A DNA stretch of 64,000 nt, from positions 1-64,000 of the forward strand of contig CANMCE010000002.1 in assembly GCA_947496235.1 (NCBI GenBank), written 5' to 3'. This DNA is from an uncultured Glaciecola sp. Lineage in GTDB: Bacteria > Pseudomonadota > Gammaproteobacteria > Enterobacterales > Alteromonadaceae. Shown here piece after piece: positions 1 through 7,938 of the stretch. Position 1 is the first letter of the stretch. Each line of letters begins with the position of its first letter. The translations under genes were made by a program, and so were the position numbers. The notes beneath the pieces are model-generated. The model had not been told where the DNA came from and searched no databases. It saw only the letters and a list, made by a program, of their open reading frames with translations.

Positions 1-43
1 GGTCTCCCCATGTGAGAGTAGCACATCGCCAGACTCCCATTTA
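1..43 (+). rRNA. rrf: 5S ribosomal RNA, 3' end only
   Basis: The first bases match the 3' third of bacterial 5S rRNA, including the GGTCTCCCCATG helix-loop and the GAGAGTAG segment. The gene begins upstream of the window, so only about the last 40 nt are seen. It is followed directly by an intrinsic terminator, as expected for the end of an rRNA operon. The exact mature 3' end is estimated from the position of the terminator stem. Confidence 0.9.
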
Positions 44-48
44 GAAGA

Positions 49-77
49 AGCCCTAGTCGAGAGACTGGGGCTTTTTT
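49..77 (+). terminator. rRNA operon intrinsic terminator
   Basis: AGCCCTAGTC (49-58) pairs with GACTGGGGCT (63-72) around a GAGA tetraloop, with one G-T wobble, and is followed by six T. It lies immediately after the 5S end and is repeated almost exactly at 204-233. Confidence 0.9.
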
Positions 78-95
78 GTTTGTGCTACGCACAAA

Positions 96-197
96 TGAAA
101 CGTATTTGCGACGACCGGTGACCGGCGCGGGGATAGTGTGGGGTCTCCCCATGTGAGAGTAGCACATGGCCTCATCCGGTTACCGGGACTCCCATTT
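96..197 (+). pseudogene. Rearranged partial 5S rRNA copy
   Basis: Bases 142-167 are identical to 1-26, and 187-232 are identical to 32-77 including the terminator. Between these blocks the 5-nt segment CGCCA of the first copy is replaced by 19 nt. The 5' half of 5S is absent. A second extra stretch lies near 114-130. The extra stretches contain CCGGTGACCGG (115-125) and CCGGTTACCGG (176-186), which can pair over 11 positions (10 Watson-Crick and one G-U) and enclose the retained 5S arm. Either it is a degenerate operon-end duplication or a distinct structured RNA. The left boundary is approximate because the intact 5S upstream is outside the window. Confidence 0.6.
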
Positions 198-203
198 AGA
201 AGA

Positions 204-233
204 AGCCCTAGTCGAGAGACTGGGGCTTTTTTT
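204..233 (+). terminator. Second copy of the rRNA terminator
   Basis: It has the same 10-bp stem and GAGA loop as the terminator at 49-77, followed by seven T (227-233). It ends the rearranged 5S copy. Confidence 0.85.
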
Positions 234-244
234 ATGCATAAAAA

Positions 245-453
245 ATAATGGAGCCGTAGTGCATTAATTACACTGCTCTGTAACCCAACAAGCACCAAGC
301 CTCCAGCCATGCTAAAACAATGAACTACGACTCCATTATTTAAATCAAGGGATAGCAACAATGCACTACGACTCCATTGTTAGTGGGGGTTGTTAGGCGT
401 TGACGTTCGTGGGATGTAGGGGCTTAAAAAAATGAACTACGGCTCCATTTTTT
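245..453. repeat. Four short hairpins with a shared 11-nt core
   Basis: Four sites share the core (A/C)ACTACG(A/G)CTC: one on the minus strand (core 251-261) and three on the plus strand (323-333, 364-374, 435-445). Each core is the loop of a hairpin whose arms differ between copies yet remain complementary: AACAATG/CATTGTT at copy 3, AAAAAATG/CATTTTTT at copy 4, and 7-8 bp arms with one mismatch at copies 1 and 2. The last copy overlaps the 3' end of the diguanylate cyclase-like gene and supplies its stop codon. The remaining sequence between 234 and 436 shows no gene. Confidence 0.7.
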
Positions 454-2572
454 GCATTGTTGATTGTGGTGGATGTGTAAGATCTTTTGTTGTGCTTTTG
501 GTTATGCTAATTATTTTTGATTTTGTTAATGTTGTTGATATAAGGAATCCATCCATATAATCAACCTCTAGGTTTAAAAAGTGATAAAGGTCTTCCATGG
601 TATTGGCTTTATATATACGGATCTTTGCATTATTTAATTTGAGATAATTAATTAAATGTTTGTCAGAAAATTCTCTAACTTCCTTTTCTTTTGCATTAGA
701 AAGTAAGTTTGGATGTATGGTAATTAGGCTTAAATTTAACGATTTGAGCCAACTAATGGTGCCTTGAAACTGACCAAAGTTATTAATTGAAAGCTGAATA
801 TTTTCTTCTGCCAATCTCAATAAATGTTTAAATATGTTATTTTGCGCACCTTCATTTTTGGGCTCATCAAATTGCAGAATAATCCTGTTTAAATCAAAAC
901 TTGCGCCGCGCAAAATATGTAAAAGGTTCTCAAGAAAATGTGCACTTTCAATTGATGAGTTAGATATTGGCAGCAAAAACTTCAAATTAGGTGTCTTTGT
1001 AAAATCCCAATTGGATAATAGTGACATGGCTTTTTCGACTACGAACATATCGATTGGACAGTCTAAATCATACTTTTTCGCGATTTCATCGATTTGCTTT
1101 TTTGAATACTCATTAAATATTGCTTGCTGATTGGGTAATCTTAACTCGACTAAATCCAAGGTTTTGTCATCTGTATGAAACAGTGGAAACATGCTCAAAT
1201 GACTATTGTTGTTTCTTAAACTTTGTTTCACATGTTCAACGATTTGTCTTTCATTATTTTCTAATTTTTCAATAGTTTCGTTGTAAAAAGTAAACTGATT
1301 TTTACCCGAATGTTTTGATACATACATCGCAATATCTGCGTTTTTAAACAATTTAGAAGCTTTACTATCAATTATCTCGGCTATCGCTCCACCCAAACTC
1401 GCACCAATTTTGTAATCTTTTCCAGCTAACTGTATAGGCATCTTTAGATCACTAAGTATATTCGTAGCGAGTTTAGACAACTGCACTTCGCTTGGATTAG
1501 CTATAATAATTACAAACTCATCACCTGATAAACGCGTAAATCTATAAGTATTAGGTTTAAATACGGAATGGTGTAGTGCATTTTTAATTATTTCACTAAA
1601 TGACGTCAGTAAATTATCGCCCTCATCGTGTCCAAAAGTATCATTTACATATTTAAAATTATCTAAATCGATATAAATTATCCCGCATTTTACCGGAGTG
1701 GATTCGCTTGCTTCTAATGAATCTAAAAAGCGAATCATGCCGTTTCTGTTTGATATTTTTGTTAGAAAATCAGTTTCTACAACACTGATTAAATCCTTAT
1801 GATTTCGAATTATGAGTAGACCTATAACGACAATCCAACAAAGCATTACGGTAATAAGAATCGTATTTATGGTAACGTAACTTCCGATAAAAGTGATTCC
1901 CTCAACACTAAAGGTATATTCACCTTTAGTTGTTGCATCTAGATGCAATATTTCGATATTGGTGATGTTATTAAAATCAGTAAGGGATTGTTCCGCCGGT
2001 AAATCAAAATAACTAATCCACCAACTCTCTACACGAAAATATGAGAGAGGTAGTTTAATTTTGCGTTTGGTCGTAGTAGGGTCAATTAAAACAGCGTTAT
2101 ACTTCGCTGAAACTGGGTCGTCAATTGATGAATATTCAGGACTAAAATTCTTTAGCGCAAATCTTATTTTTCTTGGTAATTTTGGTCCTGTTGCAACTAT
2201 GTCAATTTCAACTGAATCAAAACCTGATAAATCCAATCCTTCAGCAGAATTAGCACCAATATCAAAAGCAAATCCACAAAGGTTGTTTGGATCGTCTTTT
2301 ATTACTTCGCAATGTGAAATTAGGTAATTGCCTGACACGAAGTAATTATTCTTTACATTGTCATTTACTACGACAGAAGACAGGACTACTTCTTGTTGTA
2401 TATCTAACGCATTTAATCGCTTGGTCAATGCGCCTGAGAAATAAGCAATAAGCGGCAAAAAGCTTAGTACAATAAGCCAAAAGATAAATTTTGATGAGAA
2501 TAGTCTATTCAAATGTAAAGCCTTAAAGCAACTAAAAAACAAAGGCAAAGTAATATTAATTTTATCGGCCAA
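437..2572 (-). CDS. Membrane GGDEF protein with degenerate EAL domain
   Basis: A 711-residue putative diguanylate cyclase (makes c-di-GMP from two GTP). The N-terminus has a membrane segment (about 28-48), then a periplasmic region of about 180 residues that is probably a sensor. A second membrane segment (about 235-255) precedes a cytoplasmic GGDEF domain with the motif RLSGDEF near 345-350; SGDEF is an accepted active-site variant. The C-terminal 250 residues resemble an EAL phosphodiesterase domain, but EAL reads ELR and the DDFG motif reads NNFG. The phosphodiesterase is therefore probably inactive and may bind c-di-GMP or regulate the cyclase. The last codons lie within a repeat hairpin at 426-453 whose minus-strand form ends in a T-run and may act as its terminator. 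The gene is transcribed alone, divergently from the SWIM gene. Confidence 0.85.
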   Translation of the reverse strand: MADKINITLPLFFSCFKALHLNRLFSSKFIFWLIVLSFLPLIAYFSGALTKRLNALDIQQEVVLSSVVVNDNVKNNYFVSGNYLISHCEVIKDDPNNLCGFAFDIGANSAEGLDLSGFDSVEIDIVATGPKLPRKIRFALKNFSPEYSSIDDPVSAKYNAVLIDPTTTKRKIKLPLSYFRVESWWISYFDLPAEQSLTDFNNITNIEILHLDATTKGEYTFSVEGITFIGSYVTINTILITVMLCWIVVIGLLIIRNHKDLISVVETDFLTKISNRNGMIRFLDSLEASESTPVKCGIIYIDLDNFKYVNDTFGHDEGDNLLTSFSEIIKNALHHSVFKPNTYRFTRLSGDEFVIIIANPSEVQLSKLATNILSDLKMPIQLAGKDYKIGASLGGAIAEIIDSKASKLFKNADIAMYVSKHSGKNQFTFYNETIEKLENNERQIVEHVKQSLRNNNSHLSMFPLFHTDDKTLDLVELRLPNQQAIFNEYSKKQIDEIAKKYDLDCPIDMFVVEKAMSLLSNWDFTKTPNLKFLLPISNSSIESAHFLENLLHILRGASFDLNRIILQFDEPKNEGAQNNIFKHLLRLAEENIQLSINNFGQFQGTISWLKSLNLSLITIHPNLLSNAKEKEVREFSDKHLINYLKLNNAKIRIYKANTMEDLYHFLNLEVDYMDGFLISTTLTKSKIISITKSTTKDLTHPPQSTMQKMEP

Positions 2573-2750
2573 AATGGCGTTTTTATTACCTAAACAAATT
2601 AAAAAATATATATTAAATTCAGTTACTTAGTAAAATTATACTTTAGTAAAAGATTTGCTCAAAATCGAAGAATTATTAAACCCACTTCACAACGTAAATG
2701 CCTATTGATACTATTGATCCTTTGCCCATAATTTCAGTTTCTACAAACAA

Positions 2751-4457
2751 ATGTCTTCTAATATAAACGCTATCATTCAAAGACTTGCGGGCCAGTCGGC
2801 TTACGAAAAAGGCGTAGCGCTATTTCGTGAGAATGCAGTAATTAATTTTAGAAATGAAAATAATAAAATCATCGCACAAGTCCAAGGCACTTATGTTTAT
2901 GATGTAAGCTTAACCATCTTATCTGATTCTTTCGATGGCGGGTGTTCTTGCCCGGCTTCAGAAGGCTTTGATTTTTGCAAGCATTGCGTAGCAACAGTGT
3001 TGCATTACGAAGAACAACAAGAAAAATACCAGATACTGTTAAACGGTGGTCCTGCAGATAGGGTTAAAGGGTATTTAGATTCTTTGACTGAGGGGGAAGC
3101 AAAGCAGCATTTGTATAGCTATATAAAAAGTAATTCTGAAGAGTTAGACAAGTGGGTTCTTTTTGCTGATATAGCGCTAGATAGCTTCGATATAAAGCAA
3201 TTTAGGAAACGAATCATTAAGGCTTTGCCGTTACGTGACCTATGGCGCTATGACCAAGTAAGAAATTACTTCGATAAAGCAAGAGCACAATTGTCAATTC
3301 TGTTTGAAGTTATGGATAGGCTTGAAGCTATGCAAGCGGTCGAATTGGCTGAATTCATGTTGGCCAGGTATGACAAAATTGTGGAGCGAGTGGACGACTC
3401 GGGCGGATATAGATTCGGCGTTTACTATTTAATAGAAAAACAATTCATTAAATCTTTCCAGCGTTTAACTATCGAAGACGAAAAAAAGGCTCAAATATTA
3501 ATGGGACTTTATGATAGTGAGTACTTGCATATTGATTTTGGTGATGTGGGTAAAAAGTTCATTGATTCAACTTCGTCGCCTCTTGCTATTGCTTTCTATG
3601 GTAAATTAGAAAAAAGAATCGAGACCATTAAAAAAGACAAAACACAAAGTGTCTCATCTAACATTTACCAACAAATGGTTCATTCTCTAGCCCGTTACGC
3701 ATATGTGCGAGGTGATTATGATAAGTCTGCAAGTTGGTTGGCTAGCATTGCTAAAACTTTCTCAGATGGATTCACCATTATTGAAGATTTACTTCAAGCC
3801 AATCAATTTAAACTAGCCTGTAAATATCTTAAAAATGCCAAAACTCTTGCTAAGCATAAAGATGACATCGACAAACTTAATCGTTGCCAACTTAACGTTA
3901 ATTTAAATCTGAACGATCTACCCGCCGCTTTAACGGTTGCATGGGATTTATTTTGTTCGACACTTTCGACGGAAGACTTTGAGCGCGTCGCTAACATTAA
4001 TAAAGAACTTGGTTTTGAAAAAGAGGATTTATATTCTAAAGCTGAATCTGAGATTAAAAAGTCTTTTAAATCTAATGTCCCAGATCACTTAAAAAATTAC
4101 GCCCCTTTAATTGAGTTTTATATAGCCACAAAACAGTACCAAAAAGCCAGTGATTTAGTGGAAAATCATGAGCTTCCAGAATATCAATTACATGAGTTAG
4201 CCTTTGTCTGTGTACAAAATAATCTGGCTGAAAAAGGCGTCGAGTTATATAAAAAACTGATCACGCATTTTGTATTAAAAGGACAGAACAAGGATTACCA
4301 ATTTGCTTTAGATCTCCTTTTGGAGCTAGAAGAAAATGAAAACTACCTCCCTAACAAGAGACAAAGCTTACGCCAAATTGTTACCGAATTAATGTCGACC
4401 CATACGAATAAGCCTACTTTCACAAAGCTACTAGAGCTCAATTTTTCAGAGCTCTAG
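2751..4457 (+). CDS. SWIM zinc-finger protein
   Basis: A 568-residue cytoplasmic protein. Near residues 64-78 it carries CSCPASEGFDFCKHC, which fits the SWIM zinc-finger pattern CxC-x(n)-CxH. SWIM domains bind DNA or proteins and are often encoded beside SNF2-type helicases, but no helicase lies nearby. The rest is an alpha-helical region with an appearance of tetratricopeptide-like repeats (repeated alanine/leucine helices from about 150 to 560). The substrate and partner are unknown. The ATG start has a weak ribosome-binding site. The stop codon lies inside a 12-bp hairpin stem shared with the convergent TRAP operon. Confidence 0.75.
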   Translation: MSSNINAIIQRLAGQSAYEKGVALFRENAVINFRNENNKIIAQVQGTYVYDVSLTILSDSFDGGCSCPASEGFDFCKHCVATVLHYEEQQEKYQILLNGGPADRVKGYLDSLTEGEAKQHLYSYIKSNSEELDKWVLFADIALDSFDIKQFRKRIIKALPLRDLWRYDQVRNYFDKARAQLSILFEVMDRLEAMQAVELAEFMLARYDKIVERVDDSGGYRFGVYYLIEKQFIKSFQRLTIEDEKKAQILMGLYDSEYLHIDFGDVGKKFIDSTSSPLAIAFYGKLEKRIETIKKDKTQSVSSNIYQQMVHSLARYAYVRGDYDKSASWLASIAKTFSDGFTIIEDLLQANQFKLACKYLKNAKTLAKHKDDIDKLNRCQLNVNLNLNDLPAALTVAWDLFCSTLSTEDFERVANINKELGFEKEDLYSKAESEIKKSFKSNVPDHLKNYAPLIEFYIATKQYQKASDLVENHELPEYQLHELAFVCVQNNLAEKGVELYKKLITHFVLKGQNKDYQFALDLLLELEENENYLPNKRQSLRQIVTELMSTHTNKPTFTKLLELNFSEL

Positions 4458-4460
4458 TAG
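4428..4460. terminator. 12-bp hairpin between convergent genes
   Basis: CTACTAGAGCTC (4428-4439) pairs perfectly with GAGCTCTAGTAG (4449-4460) around a 9-nt loop. It spans the stop codon of the SWIM gene and lies 18 nt beyond the stop of the TRAP large permease. No T-run follows on either strand, so it may block read-through or protect RNA 3' ends rather than be a classical intrinsic terminator. Confidence 0.5.
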
Positions 4461-4478
4461 CGCATAATTTAGTAATAA

Positions 4479-5780
4479 TTATTTAATCAGCCCAAACATT
4501 CTCGGTAACCATTCACTGATTTGCGGCACAAATGTAACAATCAAAACGCACACAAACATGGCAATATAAAGTGGAATTAAAGGTTTTATCACTGCTGTGA
4601 TTGTGGTTTTTCCTATACTGCATCCAACAAATAGCACGCCGCCAACCGGAGGTGTGCACAGTCCGATAGACAAATTCATTATCATCATGATGCCAAAGTG
4701 TAAGGGAGACACTCCTAGTTCTGCCATTACAGGCAGTAAAATAGGCGTAAATATGAGTACAGCAGGCGTCATATCTAAAAACGTGCCTACCAAAAGCAAC
4801 ATTAAGTTTATCAATAACAACAAGAGAAGCGGATTTTCAGAGAGCGCTAATATGAATTGTGTAAAACGCTGCGGAATAAATTCATAAGATAACATCCATG
4901 ACATTGCTGCCGATGCGCCTATGAGTAACATGACGATTGCGGTCGTTTGTACGGAGCGCAATAGAATGTCAGGTAGATCCTTAACGGTTATTTCACGGTA
5001 GGCAAAAAGGGATAGTAGTAAGGCGTAAGCAACTGCTATCGCGCCAGCCTCTGTGGGGGTAAATATACCGCTGATAATCCCGCCAATGACTATCAGTATA
5101 AGCAATAAACTTGGGATAGCCGCTACTAAATAACCAAAGCTTTCTCTTATTGTGTAGCTTTTTCCACGGGGGAAGTTGTTCTTAGTGGAATAAGCTGCGC
5201 AAACTAATAACAGCCCAGCTGCCATTAGAATGCCAGGTAAATAACCAGCCATGAAAAGTGCGGCGATAGACACTCCTCCGCTGGCTAAAGAAAAAATAAT
5301 CAATATGTTACTTGGAGGAATTAACATACCGGTAGTGGACGCAGTCACTGTAACCGCGGTATTAAAATTTTTGTCGTAACCTTCTTTATTCATTGCGGGT
5401 ATCATAAATCCGCCTATAGCACTGGTTGCTGCTACCGCTGAACCTGAAATAGAACCAAATAAGGCACAGGAAATTACGTTTACAAAAGCTAAGCCACCTG
5501 GAAGTCGACCAACTAATACCATTGCAAAATTGATCAGTCGTTTAGCTATACCTCCTTGCCCCATTAAGTAGCCAGATAAGATAAAAAATGGAATTGCCAA
5601 TAAAGCGAAACTATCTAGACCCGTAGCCATTCTTTGGGCGATAGTGGTGAGCGCTATATCTGGCCCCATGGTGAACAGCATTGCAAGCATTGTAGAAACG
5701 GCAATCGCAATGGCAATGGGAGTACTAAGCAACAGCAACAATACAAAACTAATAAATAATACCAGGAATGAAATATCCAT
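4479..5780 (-). CDS. dctM: TRAP transporter large permease (DctM family)
   Basis: A 433-residue inner-membrane protein with about 12 hydrophobic segments, the usual length of DctM/SiaM large subunits. It is the channel-forming part of a sodium-driven tripartite (TRAP) importer for organic acids or related solutes. Typical family features are the glycine/serine-rich SGSAVAATSAIG stretch near 113-125 and the TPPVGGVLF stretch near 376-384. It is the last gene of a dctP-dctQ-dctM operon and its start shares one base with the stop of dctQ (TAATG). The substrate cannot be told from the permease. Confidence 0.93.
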   Translation of the reverse strand: MDISFLVLFISFVLLLLLSTPIAIAIAVSTMLAMLFTMGPDIALTTIAQRMATGLDSFALLAIPFFILSGYLMGQGGIAKRLINFAMVLVGRLPGGLAFVNVISCALFGSISGSAVAATSAIGGFMIPAMNKEGYDKNFNTAVTVTASTTGMLIPPSNILIIFSLASGGVSIAALFMAGYLPGILMAAGLLLVCAAYSTKNNFPRGKSYTIRESFGYLVAAIPSLLLILIVIGGIISGIFTPTEAGAIAVAYALLLSLFAYREITVKDLPDILLRSVQTTAIVMLLIGASAAMSWMLSYEFIPQRFTQFILALSENPLLLLLLINLMLLLVGTFLDMTPAVLIFTPILLPVMAELGVSPLHFGIMMIMNLSIGLCTPPVGGVLFVGCSIGKTTITAVIKPLIPLYIAMFVCVLIVTFVPQISEWLPRMFGLIK

Positions 5781-6283
5781 TAGATTAACTCCTGATTAGT
5801 AGTTTCAGTTTCCAACTGTTTACTCGAAGTAAATAATTCTTGTGCCGCGAAAAGTAAGAACAACAGACCACTAAGAGGTAAGGCAAAATACACCAATCCC
5901 ATATTAATCTCCATGGCCGGAGAAAACTGTTCTAGGTGAAAAGACAGTAACATGAGTTCTATACCGCCATACAGCAATACACTTAGGGCAAAAGCTGCCG
6001 TCATAGCATGCACGGTTTTCACCATCAAAACTTGTGTTCTATGGCCAACTTTGTGCAAAAGAATATCGACACCTAAATGCATTTTATGGCGATAAACATG
6101 AGCTGCACCTAGCAACCCTATCCAAATAAGTAAGAATCTAGCCAGCTCTTCAGTAAAGGAACTAGGGCGTTCTAAAATAAAGCGAGAAATAACTTGCCAC
6201 ATGACATCAACAAAAAGCAATGCCATCAAAAAAATTAGTAACTTCTGTAAAGCTTGGTCGACTTTTTCAATAATATTTTTCAT
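5780..6283 (-). CDS. dctQ: TRAP transporter small permease (DctQ family)
   Basis: A 167-residue protein with four predicted membrane helices and the typical small-subunit motif RFILERPSSFTEELARFLLI (residues 35-54). It stabilises the large permease and helps dock the binding protein. It overlaps dctP by 4 nt (ATGA) and touches dctM, so the three genes are almost certainly co-translated. Confidence 0.92.
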   Translation of the reverse strand: MKNIIEKVDQALQKLLIFLMALLFVDVMWQVISRFILERPSSFTEELARFLLIWIGLLGAAHVYRHKMHLGVDILLHKVGHRTQVLMVKTVHAMTAAFALSVLLYGGIELMLLSFHLEQFSPAMEINMGLVYFALPLSGLLFLLFAAQELFTSSKQLETETTNQELI

Positions 6284-7278
6284 GGTGTTGTACTCTTCGC
6301 CGTGTCTAGCTTTTGTATTCGCTTGATAAGCTGTCCGATTGCAGAACCCCTGTATTCATCACGAATACTTTCGGTCTTTTCTACAAAATGAGATTTATCG
6401 GCTTGAATAACGGTGACGCCGTCAGCGATAACATTATCAATGGCATCTTGGGTTGCGATTTCCCATAATTCTCTTTGTTTAACAACGGAGTCATTAACGG
6501 CTGCTTGTAACCAGCTTTGTTGTTGTGAGCTAAGTGAATTCCAAACTTTTGTGCTGAATACCAAAATATCTGGAATTGAAGTATGCTCATCCAAAACATA
6601 ATACCTAGCTACTTCATAATGTTTTGAAAGGTAGAAACTTGGAGGATTATTTTCAGCACCATCCACCACGCCTTGTTGTAGCGATGTGTATAACTCTCCC
6701 CATGAAATAGGTGTGGCAGAACCACCTAAGGTATTTACCATGTTCACCGCAGATTGGCTGTTCATAACTCGGATCTTTTTTCCGACTAAATCGTCAGGAG
6801 TATTTACCGGTGCTTCTGTAGTATAGAAACTTCTACTTCCAGCATCATAATAGCCTAGCCCCATGAATAGATAAGGGGTACCAGCTTGCAACAGTTCTTG
6901 TCCTACCTCGCCGTTTAGGACAGACCATAGATGATCGCTAGAGCTAAATAAATAAGGTACACTGAAGACTTTCATTTCAGGCACAAAAGCTTCTAATGAG
7001 CTCGCGGATACCTTGGTCATCGGCAAACTTCCAATCTGTAGCAATTCTAAAGATTCCCGCTCTGAACCCAATTGCCCAGAAGCATAAATGAGCATAGACA
7101 TTTTGCCCTGACTATGAAACTCAAGGCGCTGCTTCATATATTCCATTGCGAAATGGACGGGATGATTCACATCTAAGGTATGTGCTAGTCGAATGACCTT
7201 TTGTTTATCATTCTCTTGAGAGCAACTTGAAAGTAAACAGATACTGACAAGTATAAATAACCTTATACAGAACTTCAT
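6280..7278 (-). CDS. dctP: TRAP substrate-binding lipoprotein (DctP family)
   Basis: A 332-residue extracytoplasmic solute receptor. The N-terminus is a hydrophobic signal ending in LLSSCS, a lipobox with Cys19 as the probable lipidated residue, whereas most TRAP receptors are free periplasmic proteins. The family arginine region is visible in GKKIRVMNSQ, followed by WGELYTSLQQGVVDGAEN, the conserved DctP segment near 192-209. It delivers a small organic anion to the DctQM permease. First gene of the operon, with an AGGAGG-like site just upstream (CATAATCCTCC on the plus strand). A palindrome at 7355-7372 may be its operator. Confidence 0.92.
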   Translation of the reverse strand: MKFCIRLFILVSICLLSSCSQENDKQKVIRLAHTLDVNHPVHFAMEYMKQRLEFHSQGKMSMLIYASGQLGSERESLELLQIGSLPMTKVSASSLEAFVPEMKVFSVPYLFSSSDHLWSVLNGEVGQELLQAGTPYLFMGLGYYDAGSRSFYTTEAPVNTPDDLVGKKIRVMNSQSAVNMVNTLGGSATPISWGELYTSLQQGVVDGAENNPPSFYLSKHYEVARYYVLDEHTSIPDILVFSTKVWNSLSSQQQSWLQAAVNDSVVKQRELWEIATQDAIDNVIADGVTVIQADKSHFVEKTESIRDEYRGSAIGQLIKRIQKLDTAKSTTP

Positions 7279-7674
7279 AATCCTCCTTACTGTCAGGCAA
7301 ATCTCTAACTATTGACTAAAATTTTTCTGAGACCTAGAGTTTGATGTGTGATAAATTAAACTAAAGTTTAATAATTTGGGTTTAAATCCAATATTTTAAC
7401 AATATATTATACATATGGTTTACAAATGAAGGTGAACAGATTCTGGTAATCCTCATTATGTTTTCTAGTTAAACTCGCCAACAGGATTGCTAACCTATTT
7501 CCAAATTCGGCATAAGTAAGAAATAAAAATGTGAAAGTTAGTAATGCTCGCATAGGTCTAATAATACCGATACAGAAATGAAGAATGGCTTGGTAGTACA
7601 AGCTTAATTTGGTTAGTTAACGAAGAACAATTTTGAAAAATCTAAGTGATTAAAAATTCTCAACTTAGGATGAT
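7279..7674. promoter_or_regulatory. TRAP operon upstream region with palindrome
   Basis: This 396-nt stretch has no convincing gene. ATTAAACT (7355-7362) and AGTTTAAT (7365-7372) form an 8-bp inverted repeat with a 2-nt spacer, 77 nt before the dctP start, and could be a regulator site. A 64-codon minus-strand reading frame (7407-7601) has no recognisable features and is not called. Confidence 0.4.
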
Positions 7675-7935
7675 TTGAATGAGTTTCGTAAAGGAGGTAA
7701 TTTGCGCAGGGCAAGGCTTAAAACACTCACTTTAGTTGCTATAGTAACAATAAGTACAAGTGTATTGGCACAAAATGATTTATTTGAAATTCTAGACACC
7801 GATGAAAATGGCACAATCTCAAAAGCAGAAGCAAGTGTACATTCAATATTAAAGGAAATGTTTGATTCCTTAGATGTAGATAAGAACGGCGAGCTTACCT
7901 ACAAAGAATTTGAAGTGGCGGATCTAGATATTTAG
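7675..7935 (+). CDS. Small secreted EF-hand protein
   Basis: Up to 86 residues. Two EF-hand calcium-binding loops are clear: DTDENGTISKAE and DVDKNGELTYKE, each with acidic residues at positions 1, 3, 5 and 12. Before them is a signal-peptide-like segment (RRARLKTLTLVAIVTISTSVLAQ), so the protein is probably exported and binds calcium in the periplasm or outside the cell. Two TTG starts are possible: 7675, and 7702 directly after a strong AAAGGAGGT site (7690-7698). The later start gives a standard signal peptide beginning with arginines, but the spacing is short. It stands alone, 3 nt from the end of the convergent downstream gene. Confidence 0.75.
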   Translation: MNEFRKGGNLRRARLKTLTLVAIVTISTSVLAQNDLFEILDTDENGTISKAEASVHSILKEMFDSLDVDKNGELTYKEFEVADLDI

Positions 7936-7938
7936 TGC

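Noticed and set aside
283-398. Integron attC-like core sites ACCCAAC (283-289) and GTTAGGC (392-398)
   Set aside because: They fit RYYYAAC and GTTRRRY, but the two ends are not complementary to each other and no integrase is present.
7407-7601. Minus-strand 64-codon open frame
   Set aside because: No recognisable domain, no clear ribosome site, and atypical composition; it overlaps the TRAP promoter region.
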